This document shows, piece after piece, positions 54,381 to 62,071 of a stretch of 64,000 bases of DNA (its first letter is position 1; every line of letters begins with the position of its first letter). The notes under the pieces were generated by a model that ran no database searches, was not told the DNA's origin, and saw nothing but the letters and a program-made list of their open reading frames with translations. The position numbers and the translations under genes were made by a program. The stretch is from Verrucomicrobia bacterium S94 (lineage in GTDB: Bacteria; Verrucomicrobiota; Kiritimatiellia; Kiritimatiellales; Pontiellaceae): positions 1,550,001-1,614,000 of the forward strand of contig CP036201.1 of the NCBI GenBank assembly GCA_004299845.1, written 5' to 3'.

Positions 54381-55064
54381 TTACTTGGAATCTTCGGTCG
54401 GAACAATTGTTAGCGTCAATTCGGCCGGATTTCCCGACTCCTTGGAATCAATCTTATAAACCGCATCTCCTTTTGTTCCCCAAAGGCCAAAAGTAATGAT
54501 CGGCACTTCCATATTCCGGACCGTTTCCAGCAAAGCGGGATCAAGCCTGACACGGATGATCTCTCCGGCCTTCCACTCTATATCCGAAAGATGCTCTATC
54601 TCATTCCACAGTCTGGAATCCATCAGATTCTTCACCGAACGACCGTCTGCATTCACCCAGTCTTCATCGCGGAAACTGCGCCACTGAAACGTCGCTTCCC
54701 CCACCTTTGCATTCCGACCCTGAACACCGAGGTCACCATCGCCCTCAACCCAAAGTCCATTGTTTTCATTCAGGGCCATCGTTGCAATGGTGAGAGAAAG
54801 CGGCTCGTTCTGATCTTCCTGAATACGGAATGAAAACTCAGCAGACACAACCTCGTTGGTCACATCGCTCAGATCAAATCCGACCAGCGAAGTCACCCCC
54901 GGCAACGCACTTAAGAGCAGAAACTTCGATCCTCCGCTGTTTTGGGACCGGTAATTACTGCGAAAAAACCCATCTTTTGATGCGGTCAGTTCAACGACAT
55001 TCTCCTCTCCGAATACGGCACCCGCAGCCATACCCAGCACCAGAATCATACTCAGAATTTTCAT
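54381..55064 (-). CDS. Secreted DNRLRE/CBM-like protein, function unknown
   Basis: 227 residues. Signal peptide MKILSMILVLGMAAGAVFGEE, then a beta-rich sequence VELTASKDGFFRSNY...KFLLLSALPGVTSLVGFDLSDVTNEVVSAEFSFRIQ that matches the layout of DNRLRE/CBM96-type domains, in which bundled beta strands bind polysaccharide or form surface scaffolds. A TTG at 55067 is not needed; GAGG precedes the ATG. Could be a cell-surface carbohydrate-binding protein. Confidence 0.65.
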   Translation of the reverse strand: MKILSMILVLGMAAGAVFGEENVVELTASKDGFFRSNYRSQNSGGSKFLLLSALPGVTSLVGFDLSDVTNEVVSAEFSFRIQEDQNEPLSLTIATMALNENNGLWVEGDGDLGVQGRNAKVGEATFQWRSFRDEDWVNADGRSVKNLMDSRLWNEIEHLSDIEWKAGEIIRVRLDPALLETVRNMEVPIITFGLWGTKGDAVYKIDSKESGNPAELTLTIVPTEDSK

Positions 55065-55113
55065 CAATACCTCGCTCTCTAAAAACAGTTATTTAAAGCA
55101 GGATTAAGACCAG

Positions 55114-55512
55114 TCACCCACCAAATTCCATTTCAAACTGTTCGAGACAATCCCGCAAACCATCCGATGTGATCAGCGCTTTCGCCTCCTCAACGGAAAC
55201 CACGCGGCGTTTTCTGCGGTAATCCTCATCCCAGTTATCGTGCATAACATCCACTTTTAATGCAAAAAGGGTAAGCCGGACCAGCTCTCCGCTGTTAATC
55301 AGCACCTTGGCCCGGAAAGCATGCTTCTTTTCCACACATCCTTCAACACCCGCCTCTTCCAGCGCCTCCAGCGCAGCCGTTCCATACTTCCCCAGCTTTT
55401 CCTCGAACCGGCCTTTTGGAAAAATCCAGTACCCGCGGGCACTGGTAATCATCACCACTTTAAGCCGCCCCTTATCATATAAAAAAGGAATCGCACCATA
55501 CTGCTTCCGCAT
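55114..55512 (-). CDS. Nudix hydrolase with a partly degenerate Nudix box
   Basis: 132 residues. GYWIFPKGRFEEKLGKYGTAALEALEEAGV aligns with the Nudix box, but the first Glu and the Arg are both Leu (G-x5-L-x7-L-E-A-L-E-E-A-G-V). The three Glu residues of the E-x2-E-E part that hold the metal are kept, so hydrolysis is possible. Resembles diadenosine/diphosphoinositol polyphosphate hydrolases (FPKG). Nine bases downstream of the ParA-like gene. Confidence 0.75.
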   Translation of the reverse strand: MRKQYGAIPFLYDKGRLKVVMITSARGYWIFPKGRFEEKLGKYGTAALEALEEAGVEGCVEKKHAFRAKVLINSGELVRLTLFALKVDVMHDNWDEDYRRKRRVVSVEEAKALITSDGLRDCLEQFEMEFGG

Positions 55513-55521
55513 CGCTTCGCC

Positions 55522-56262
55522 CTAAATCAAATGTTCAATTTCGTGCCAGATGGCTTCATAGGCCCAGGCCGCCGAACGCTGTCCAGCATATGAAAGCGCC
55601 GGAGCACGGTATATACCCATTTTTTCAATATCGCTCGAAAACGGAATCGTATGCTGTAGAAAACGCTTATACGTTACCCGCATGCGTTCCATCGACTCCG
55701 CATGCAGCTTTTTGCTTTTCTGCACCATCGAAAATACCGGAATGATTTTTTTCTTCCGGAACCCCTCCTCATCAAAAAACTCATAGAGCTGATCCAGCGT
55801 CCGTTCTGAAAGCGTCGTCGGAATGACCGGAACAACAATACGGTCCGCCACCCTGAAAACATTTTCCGACAGTCTCGAAATATTCGGCGGACAGTCCAGC
55901 AACAGCAGATCATATTCATTATCTGCTGCTTTCAGCGCCTTCTTCAGCCGCGACCGGCTGTGCTTCATCCGCGAAAGAAAAATATCAAAATCACGAAAAT
56001 CACGATTGGCCGGAAGCAGATCCAGATGTTCAAAATCGCTTGCCCGAATCGCCTTGGTAAACCGCTCCACATCCTCGAAGAAGCGTTCATCCCTCAGTTT
56101 TTTCGACGGTTTCACCCGGAAATAAAATCCCGACGCCCCCTGCGGATCAAGGTCGCACAACAGCACCCGTTTTCCGCCCAGCGCCGCCGCATAGGCCAGA
56201 TTCACCGCCGCAGCCGTTTTGCCTACCCCCCCTTTATTGCTGTAACACGCCAGAATCTTCAT
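55522..56262 (-). CDS. ParA/MinD-type ATPase (orphan)
   Basis: 246 residues from ATG 56262 (AAGGA upstream; a longer frame to 56304 is rejected). Deviant Walker A SNKGGVGKTAAAVNLAYAAA, Walker A' LLCDLDPQGA, and Walker B DLLLLDCPPNIS. No parB, parS or minE is next to it, so its cargo is not apparent. Followed at once by the Nudix gene; the pair probably shares one transcript. A role in positioning an envelope or metabolic complex is only a guess. Confidence 0.88.
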   Translation of the reverse strand: MKILACYSNKGGVGKTAAAVNLAYAAALGGKRVLLCDLDPQGASGFYFRVKPSKKLRDERFFEDVERFTKAIRASDFEHLDLLPANRDFRDFDIFLSRMKHSRSRLKKALKAADNEYDLLLLDCPPNISRLSENVFRVADRIVVPVIPTTLSERTLDQLYEFFDEEGFRKKKIIPVFSMVQKSKKLHAESMERMRVTYKRFLQHTIPFSSDIEKMGIYRAPALSYAGQRSAAWAYEAIWHEIEHLI

Positions 56263-56812
56263 ACTGTTTATTCCTTTAAGTACGGCTTCAAATGTTCGGC
56301 CCATCCCCGAATTTACAAAATCCGCCCATCCCTATTTTCATTTCATTCAGGAGGCTTCAACGGCAACCGATACCGCGTGACCACAAGCGCCCGGCACGCT
56401 CCGCCAGCAACCGGCCTTTTTCCCGCGCAAAGGATGCCTTTTCACAAAACCGATCATGCTTCACGCTGAACCGAATAATCATTAAACCGCCAGACAGCAG
56501 CTTTACAACAATACAGGGACGGAATGCTCCTTTTCTTTAGACTCCGGATCTGCGGCCAATGGACATACGATACAGTATAAACCTGTGCCAGACCGGGGTT
56601 CAAGCACGGACAGTCTGCCGCCCTTAATTCAAACTTTTCGGTAACGGCGGGAGACAGACCGTGAGCAGAAGATTGTGGTACAGCGGAATACTGCGATGCA
56701 CTTATACGTACCACATACTCCTTTATGCATACCATTCAGCACATCAAAGAAACCGGAAGATACCCCCTGTTTTCCAACGGAAACCGGTGATACTCCATTA
56801 CCATGAAAAAAA
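56263..56812. other. 550-base stretch with no gene recognised
   Basis: Contains frames of up to 93 codons, but their products look like translated non-coding DNA, have no ribosome-binding sites and no family motif. No clear terminator or repeat is seen. It separates the ParA start from tRNA-Arg. Confidence 0.5.
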
Positions 56813-56888
56813 TGGCGCACTCTGAGGGAGTCGAACCCCCAATCGACTGGTTCGAAGCCAGTTGCCTTATCCATTAGGCCAAGAGTGC
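56813..56888 (-). tRNA. tRNA-Arg (anticodon TCG)
   Basis: Minus-strand cloverleaf: acceptor GCACTCT/AGAGTGC, D-arm GCC/GGC, anticodon stem ACTGG/CCAGT with loop CTTCGAA (anticodon UCG), T-loop TTCGACT, discriminator G and CCA encoded in the DNA. Confidence 0.95.
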
Positions 56889-56947
56889 GCTTTGCAGGTT
56901 TTAGAAATACTGATTTTGCAGACAGACCTCAAGGGGTTTCACCCTTC

Positions 56948-56962
56948 TTCCAATCTCTGGAA
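56948..56962. repeat. Dispersed palindrome TTCCA-ATCTC-TGGAA
   Basis: Five-base arms in the gap between tRNA-Arg and hisG; the same arms as the other family members. Confidence 0.45.
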
Positions 56963-57044
56963 ATTTTTCGCAATCAGGTATTGGACGCCCGGATTTGTTC
57001 CTCTATATTCCCCGCTTTCCCAAACCAACAAAGGAAAAGGATTT

Positions 57045-57917
57045 ATGAAAAAACTGGTAATCGGACTGCCCAAAGGCAGCTTGCAGGAATCGACGTATGC
57101 GCTTTTCAAAAAAGCCGGATTCACAATTAAGGGCGGATCACGTTCTTATTTCCCGTCGATTGACGACGACGAAATTGAAATCCGCATTCTGCGTTCGCAG
57201 GAAATGAGCCGCTATGTCGAACATGGCATGCTCGACGCCGGCATTACCGGGCTGGACTGGATCGCTGCCAACGGTTCCGACGTGGTTGAACTCTGCTCCC
57301 TCGTCTACTCCAAGCAAAGCAAACGCCCCGTCCGCTGGGTTCTCGCTGTTCCAAACGATTCTGATATCGCCTCCGTAAAAGATCTCGAAGGCAAAAAAAT
57401 AGCTACCGAAGGTGTCGGCATTGTTGAACACTACCTCAAAGAAAACGGCGTTAAAGCTGAAGTTGAGTTTTCCTGGGGAGCCACCGAAGTTAAGGTGCCT
57501 GATTTCGTCGACGCCATTGTCGACATCACCGAAACCGGCTCCTCCCTTCGGGCTAACAACCTGAAAATCATCGACACCATCATGGAGTCCTACACCAAAT
57601 TCTTCTGCTCAAAGGAAGCCTGGGCTGACGAATGGAAAAAAGAAAAACTCGAAAAGATCGCTCTTCTGCTCAAAGCCGCCCTCGATGCCGCGGATAAGGT
57701 TCTCCTTAAACTCAACGTGGAAGAAAAGAACCTCGAAGCAGTTAAAAAACTGCTTCCGGCGCTCCACTCCCCGACCGTTAATAAACTGACAGACGATGGC
57801 TGGTACGCTGTCGAAACGGTTGTTGACGAATCCGTCGTCCGCGAAATCATTCCGGAACTGAAAACCAACGGTGCTGAAGGAATTATCGAAATTAGCTTGA
57901 ATAAAGTTGTGGCGTAA
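57045..57917 (+). CDS. hisG: ATP phosphoribosyltransferase, long form
   Basis: 290 residues. VIGLPKGSLQESTYALFKKAGF, VEHGMLDAGITGLDWI and the PRPP loop DAIVDITETGSSLRANNLK are visible; the C-terminal ~75 residues (KLLPALHSPTVNKLTDDGWYAVETVV) are the ACT-like histidine-sensing domain, so HisZ is not needed. The frame runs open from 56862 through the tRNA; AAAGGAAAAGG just before 57045 sets the start. First step of histidine synthesis, feedback-inhibited by histidine. Confidence 0.95.
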   Translation: MKKLVIGLPKGSLQESTYALFKKAGFTIKGGSRSYFPSIDDDEIEIRILRSQEMSRYVEHGMLDAGITGLDWIAANGSDVVELCSLVYSKQSKRPVRWVLAVPNDSDIASVKDLEGKKIATEGVGIVEHYLKENGVKAEVEFSWGATEVKVPDFVDAIVDITETGSSLRANNLKIIDTIMESYTKFFCSKEAWADEWKKEKLEKIALLLKAALDAADKVLLKLNVEEKNLEAVKKLLPALHSPTVNKLTDDGWYAVETVVDESVVREIIPELKTNGAEGIIEISLNKVVA

Positions 57918-57957
57918 GTAATTTACTTGCCCTTTTTAGAACGAATCAGGAGAAATC

Positions 57958-58047
57958 ATGGGTACCATCAAAAAATGGCGTAAGAAAAAAATGTCGAATC
58001 ACAAACGTCGCAAACGCAGACGTGCAGATCGTCATAAAAAGAAATAA
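57958..58047 (+). CDS. 29-residue bS22/mS38-like (AURKAIP1/COX24) ribosomal mini-protein
   Basis: Begins MGTIKKWRKKKMSNHKRRKR and ends RRADRHKKK; 20 of 29 residues are Lys, Arg or His. The pattern MGxxIKK...KMSxxKxRKxxRRxR matches the very short AURKAIP1/COX24-domain proteins, known as bS22 in actinobacterial small subunits and as mS38 in mitochondria. AGGAG precedes the ATG and a strong terminator pair follows. Lies 40 bases after hisG, so probably in the same transcript. Confidence 0.7.
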   Translation: MGTIKKWRKKKMSNHKRRKRRRADRHKKK

Positions 58048-58070
58048 GCCTTAACAGCTTAGATCCATTT

Positions 58071-58096
58071 CAAGGCTGGGAACATTCCCGGCCTTG
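58071..58096 (+). terminator. First terminator hairpin after the bS22-like gene
   Basis: CAAGGC-T-GGGAA / TTCCC-G-GCCTTG, twelve pairs around CA, followed by CTTTGTTT (a weak T-run). Confidence 0.65.
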
Positions 58097-58105
58097 CTTT
58101 GTTTC

Positions 58106-58152
58106 AAATCTCTGGAAATCCTACGGAGGATGCGGTTTCCAGAGATTTTTTT
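58106..58152 (+). terminator. Second, compound terminator hairpin
   Basis: AAATCTCTGGAAA pairs perfectly with TTTCCAGAGATTT; inside is a smaller ATCCT/AGGAT hairpin. Seven Ts follow. The arms contain the same TCTGGAAA/TTTCCAGA word as the dispersed palindromes. Confidence 0.85.
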
Positions 58153-58168
58153 ATCGAACAGTTTTCAC

Positions 58169-58180
58169 ACATTTAAATGT
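58169..58180. promoter_or_regulatory. Palindrome ACATTTAAATGT
   Basis: Perfect 12-base palindrome followed by ATGAAAT. First of a pair whose centres lie 59 bases apart. Confidence 0.4.
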
Positions 58181-58226
58181 ATGAAATTATAAATAATGCT
58201 GATTCAAATGCTGATCACTTAAACTA

Positions 58227-58240
58227 TACATTCGAATGTA
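58227..58240. promoter_or_regulatory. Palindrome TACATTCGAATGTA
   Basis: Perfect 14-base palindrome, again followed by TGAAAT; only the centre (TTAA against TCGA) differs from the first member of the pair. Confidence 0.4.
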
Positions 58241-58280
58241 TGAAATACTAATTTTTCGGTCTGTCATAAAAACGGCGAGA

Positions 58281-59204
58281 TTAAGTTAGAATCCGGCCTT
58301 TTTCCAAGAGAAACCCGTTCAAAAAAGATGCCGCAGGCATACGCTTTTTTCCGGGAGGCTGAACTTCCTTAAGTCGCAGCGCATTCTCTCCGGTTTGCAC
58401 CAGCAGATGATTATCGAGCAACGTGCCGGGCTCTCCTCCGCCCCCCTCCTCCAAATCAGCCCGCCATACTTTCAGCGGGTCCCCGTTCGGCAGCGTGCAG
58501 AAACTGCCGGGCCAGGGATCGAATGCCCGGATTCGGTTCCGAATTTCGGAAGCGGACAGTGACCAGTCTATTTTCCCATCATCTTTCGTAAGCTTCCGGA
58601 CTTCAACCGCTTCCGCTTCATTCTGAACGGTCCGCCTGACTGCTCCGGTACGAATGTCGTTTATCGCTTCAAGCAGCAGTTCAGCACCGACTCCGGCCAG
58701 TTTATCGTGAAGAGTCGCCGAAGTTTCGTTGCCGTCCAACGGATATTTTTGCTGCCGCAGAATATCGCCGGCATCCATTTTTTCAGCCAGATAAATGATG
58801 CTGACGCCCGTTTCGCTGTCGCCATTCAGGATCGCCCATTGGATGGGAGCGGATCCACGGTATTTCGGCAGAAGCGACGGATGAACATTGATGGCTTCAT
58901 ACCGGGCCAGCCGGATTACACGCTGAGGAATATACTGGCCATAGGCCACTACAACCAGCAGGTCTGGTTTCATTTTTTCCAGAGCCTCTACCGCTACTGG
59001 ATCGCCGATCTTTTCAGGCGTCATTACATTTAAACACTGTTCATCGGCATAAGCCTTAAGCGGGCACGGCGTCAGAACCCGTTTTCGGCCGGCAGGTCTA
59101 TCGGGCTGGGAGACCACACCAACCACCTCATCCTGCCCGGAGTTGAGAATAGCTTTAAGCGAAGGAACCGCCAATGCAGCGGAACCCATGAACACAATAC
59201 GCAT
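58281..59204 (-). CDS. fmt: Methionyl-tRNA formyltransferase
   Basis: 307 residues. MRIVFMGSAALAVPSLKAIL, VVAYGQYIPQRVI, INVHPSLLPKYRGSAPIQWAILNGDSETGVSII (catalytic Asn/His/Asp region) and the C-terminal OB domain. Formylates initiator Met-tRNA. TTG three bases upstream is not needed; GGAG lies before the ATG. No def gene adjoins it. The gene upstream on the same strand is the frameshifted membrane protein. Confidence 0.95.
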   Translation of the reverse strand: MRIVFMGSAALAVPSLKAILNSGQDEVVGVVSQPDRPAGRKRVLTPCPLKAYADEQCLNVMTPEKIGDPVAVEALEKMKPDLLVVVAYGQYIPQRVIRLARYEAINVHPSLLPKYRGSAPIQWAILNGDSETGVSIIYLAEKMDAGDILRQQKYPLDGNETSATLHDKLAGVGAELLLEAINDIRTGAVRRTVQNEAEAVEVRKLTKDDGKIDWSLSASEIRNRIRAFDPWPGSFCTLPNGDPLKVWRADLEEGGGGEPGTLLDNHLLVQTGENALRLKEVQPPGKKRMPAASFLNGFLLEKGRILT

Positions 59205-59215
59205 CAACCCGTCTC

Positions 59216-60981
59216 CTATTCAGCTGTTTCGGCATTCCGAACCGACCAGCGGTCGCGATCGGACAGGAAAATCTGATCCTGGCGGTGAAGAGACACCCCC
59301 TGTTTAAGCGGAAAATCGGGAGGAGTCCGACCGCTCATGATCGGCAGCCAGCTTTTCTCCGGACCGTCCAGAAGTTCTCTTACAAACGGTTTATTTTTGG
59401 TGATCGTCGTAAAATACATTCCCGAAATATACTGTTTGTAGTCGTTGATTTCGTAGAACTGATCCAGATCCTGCGGAAGCAGAATGGAAACCCGGTCACC
59501 ATACCAGGCCGTTGCCCACGGCATATCAGTGCAAAGCACCTCACGCTCATTAAGCATCGCGGCAACTCGTGAAATGATGTAGGTGTTGTACGGCGGATAC
59601 GGATGAACTTCATGGGGCGGCATCAACGTAAGTCCGAACGGAATGAATGCCAGAAAGACGATCAGACATTTAAGTGCCAGATTATACAGCCGTACGCCCA
59701 GATCGAGCCGATCAATCAGAATGTAGAAAAACGCCAGACCGTAAAGTATGACAAAAGGCCAGAACAGATGAAGCATCCGGATGGACGATTCCGAAAAAAA
59801 GCCGGCAACAAATACCATCAGCAACAAAGAAAGCCCCAGCCCCCAGCGCAGATAATTCACCTGAGGACGGACAAAGTGATAGAAGAAAGTGACGAGGAAA
59901 AGCGACATCAGAATACCGCCGCCCATACCAGGAATCACTTCCGCATACTCGCCGGAATAGTTGAGCACCCATTTTTTCTTCATCGTATCGATAATCTGCC
60001 CGGCGGTGATTTCCGGATGGTAATCGCGTTCCACTGAATGATCGGGAAAACGCGGCGATTCATTCAGCATGGCATACGCCGCCATGCCCATGGGATTTCC
60101 ACAGATCCGGTAATTCCGCACAAACCACGGCGTAATCAGCAGCAGATAAAGAATGGTAAAAATAAATACAAAGCGCGTTCCACCACGGAAGCGCCCGGCC
60201 ATCAGCCATGCAAACAAACAGATCCCGGCACAATGGCTGCGGTGATAAAACGGGTGTAAAATGCAATGACAGCGGAAACAATCGAAAGAAGAAACGGAAG
60301 AATCCACCGGTGCTTCCTATCCCCATCGCGCTTGTTCAGCATAGAAACGACCATCTGATGGAAGGACAGCACCGAGAAAAATACCGCCATGGAGATATTC
60401 AGTCCGGAAACGGAATCGAGCCATACCAGATTACTTAAATAGTAAATGGTCATGCCCAGAAAACCGATCTCGCGCGAAAACATACGCTTGCCCAGCAGAA
60501 AAACCAGCACCCCCGTCAGAATAGAAAACAGATGATTAACCGGAAGCACGACCCACTGTTCCGCAGGCAGCAATGCCGCCTGATTTCCCTCCGGCACCTC
60601 AAAAGGATCAACTCCGATCAGTTCAAAAAAGTTAAACCCCAGCGAAAGCACTGCCGGATAAGCCGGTGCATTGTACAGATCCGGATGCAGTTTAATCATT
60701 GGATTTTCATCCGGTGTCTGCTGCTCCATGATATGCATGCTTAACGGACGCACATTTTTTGTGACCAAACCGTTTTCCAGAGAAATATTCCGGCCCAGCT
60801 GGCACAGATCCATAGCTTCAGCTGACTTAAGACCACGGAACTGCGTAGCGGTAAACACCATCACAATTACAAGCAGAAGAAGAATATAGAGCGAGACACG
60901 GATGATTTTAAGACCGGTACCCGTGTCGATACTGTAAACGATATCGTGAAGTGTCGATTCAAACGACCTGTTGTCTGCCAT
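59216..60981 (-). pseudogene. GT-C-type membrane glycosyltransferase-like protein, frameshifted
   Basis: Two overlapping frames of one protein: the first part starts at 60981 (MADNRSFES, GGAG upstream) and reads ...FYTRFITAAIVPG before running into a stop at 60202; the second continues as ICLFAWLMAGRFRGG to 59216. One base is missing at the GGG of 60224-60226; adding one G restores about 588 residues. About ten membrane segments plus an acceptor-loop-like extracytoplasmic tail suggest a PMT/ArnT-type sugar transferase. A sequencing error in the G run is possible. Directly upstream of fmt (11-base gap). Confidence 0.75.
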
Positions 60982-61056
60982 TACTGCTCCGTATTTTTCG
61001 AAATTCGCTTTGCAAAATGAACGGCTAAGTATCCATGAAACCCGGGGGAATACAAG

Positions 61057-61073
61057 TTTCCAGCCATTGGAAA
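61057..61073. repeat. Dispersed palindrome TTTCCAGCCATTGGAAA
   Basis: In the gap between thiL and the frameshifted membrane gene; differs from the 41537 copy by one base (C for A) in the centre. Confidence 0.55.
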
Positions 61074-61092
61074 ACAACGTACGGAATCAATC

Positions 61093-61989
61093 CTAATCAC
61101 CGGCAAAATGCTCGAATGCCTTTGCCTTCAGAATCCGACCATCCAGTTTCAGAGTTCCGGGCTCCGCCGTGATTTTTCCAATAACCGGCAACGAGGTTCC
61201 GAATTGTTCCTGCCATTTGGACTGAAGCCGATCCGGATCGGCAGAAGTCAACAGCAATTCAAAATCCTCGCCGTCGAACAGGGCCTGCTCCAGCGTTCCT
61301 GTTTTTGGAATCGCCGCCCCTTCCAGCGCCGCTCCGACTCCGCTCTGTGCCAGGATATGCCGAAGATCCGTTGCCAGACCGTCGCTGATATCCATCATTG
61401 CATGCACCAGACCGCTTTCGCGCAAAAAACAGCCTTCCGCCACACGCGGAGTAAAATCCAGATGTCTTCCCGATTCAAAACTTCCGCCCAGGGGACCTGT
61501 CACCAAAATCGAATCCCCGGCCTTCGCTCCGGAACGCAGCAACGCGGAGTTTTCCGGAAGCAGGCCGGTACCGAAAACGTGCAGCTCCAGCGAACTTCCT
61601 TTAGCCATATCGCCGCCGATAATCAGGGTACCGAACTGCTCGCAGAGTCGGGTCATTCCGGTATAGATTCTCTCCAGATACTGAAACTCCAGAGCCGGCG
61701 GGGCAACCACATTGACCAGTATCCACTGCGGCCGCCCCCCCATTGCAGCTATATCACTAAGTACGCGGCCTACCGCTTTGTTACCCACCCTTTCCGGAGA
61801 CTCCTCAGAACGGAAATGAACCTGTTCGATGATGGGATCGGTGGTGAAGACCTGATCCAGCCCGCCTCCCGGCAGGCGGCAGACCGCACAGTCATCACCG
61901 GCTCCAACCCGCAATTCCGGATCTTTTCCAAGCGCAGGCAGAATCCGACGGATAGCCTCATGTTCCCCGATTTCACTCAATATTGACAT
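61093..61989 (-). CDS. thiL: Thiamine-monophosphate kinase
   Basis: 298 residues, same fold as PurM. VGAGDDCAVCRLP, TTDPIIEQVHFRSE, RVLSDIAAMGGRP, VNVVAPP, GGDMAKGSSLELHVFGTG and DISDGLATDLRHIL are the ThiL metal- and ATP-binding motifs. Phosphorylates thiamine monophosphate to the active diphosphate used, among others, by IorA. ATG 61989 is chosen because family members begin there (MSILSEIGE); the longer frame to 62025 adds unrelated residues. No clear ribosome-binding site. Confidence 0.93.
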   Translation of the reverse strand: MSILSEIGEHEAIRRILPALGKDPELRVGAGDDCAVCRLPGGGLDQVFTTDPIIEQVHFRSEESPERVGNKAVGRVLSDIAAMGGRPQWILVNVVAPPALEFQYLERIYTGMTRLCEQFGTLIIGGDMAKGSSLELHVFGTGLLPENSALLRSGAKAGDSILVTGPLGGSFESGRHLDFTPRVAEGCFLRESGLVHAMMDISDGLATDLRHILAQSGVGAALEGAAIPKTGTLEQALFDGEDFELLLTSADPDRLQSKWQEQFGTSLPVIGKITAEPGTLKLDGRILKAKAFEHFAGD

Positions 61990-62071
61990 GCCGGAGAAGG
62001 TAGCGTTACACCGGAGCTTTCGCATCCAAAAAAACTCGATACCTTTGAAAGCAGTCTGGTAGAAGCTTTAC

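Noticed and set aside
56454-56735. 93-codon minus-strand ORF before tRNA-Arg
   Set aside because: No ribosome site, no motif, unlikely composition.
56862-57044. Extended open frame in front of hisG
   Set aside because: It runs through tRNA-Arg; HisG family members begin at the ATG at 57045 with a good ribosome site.
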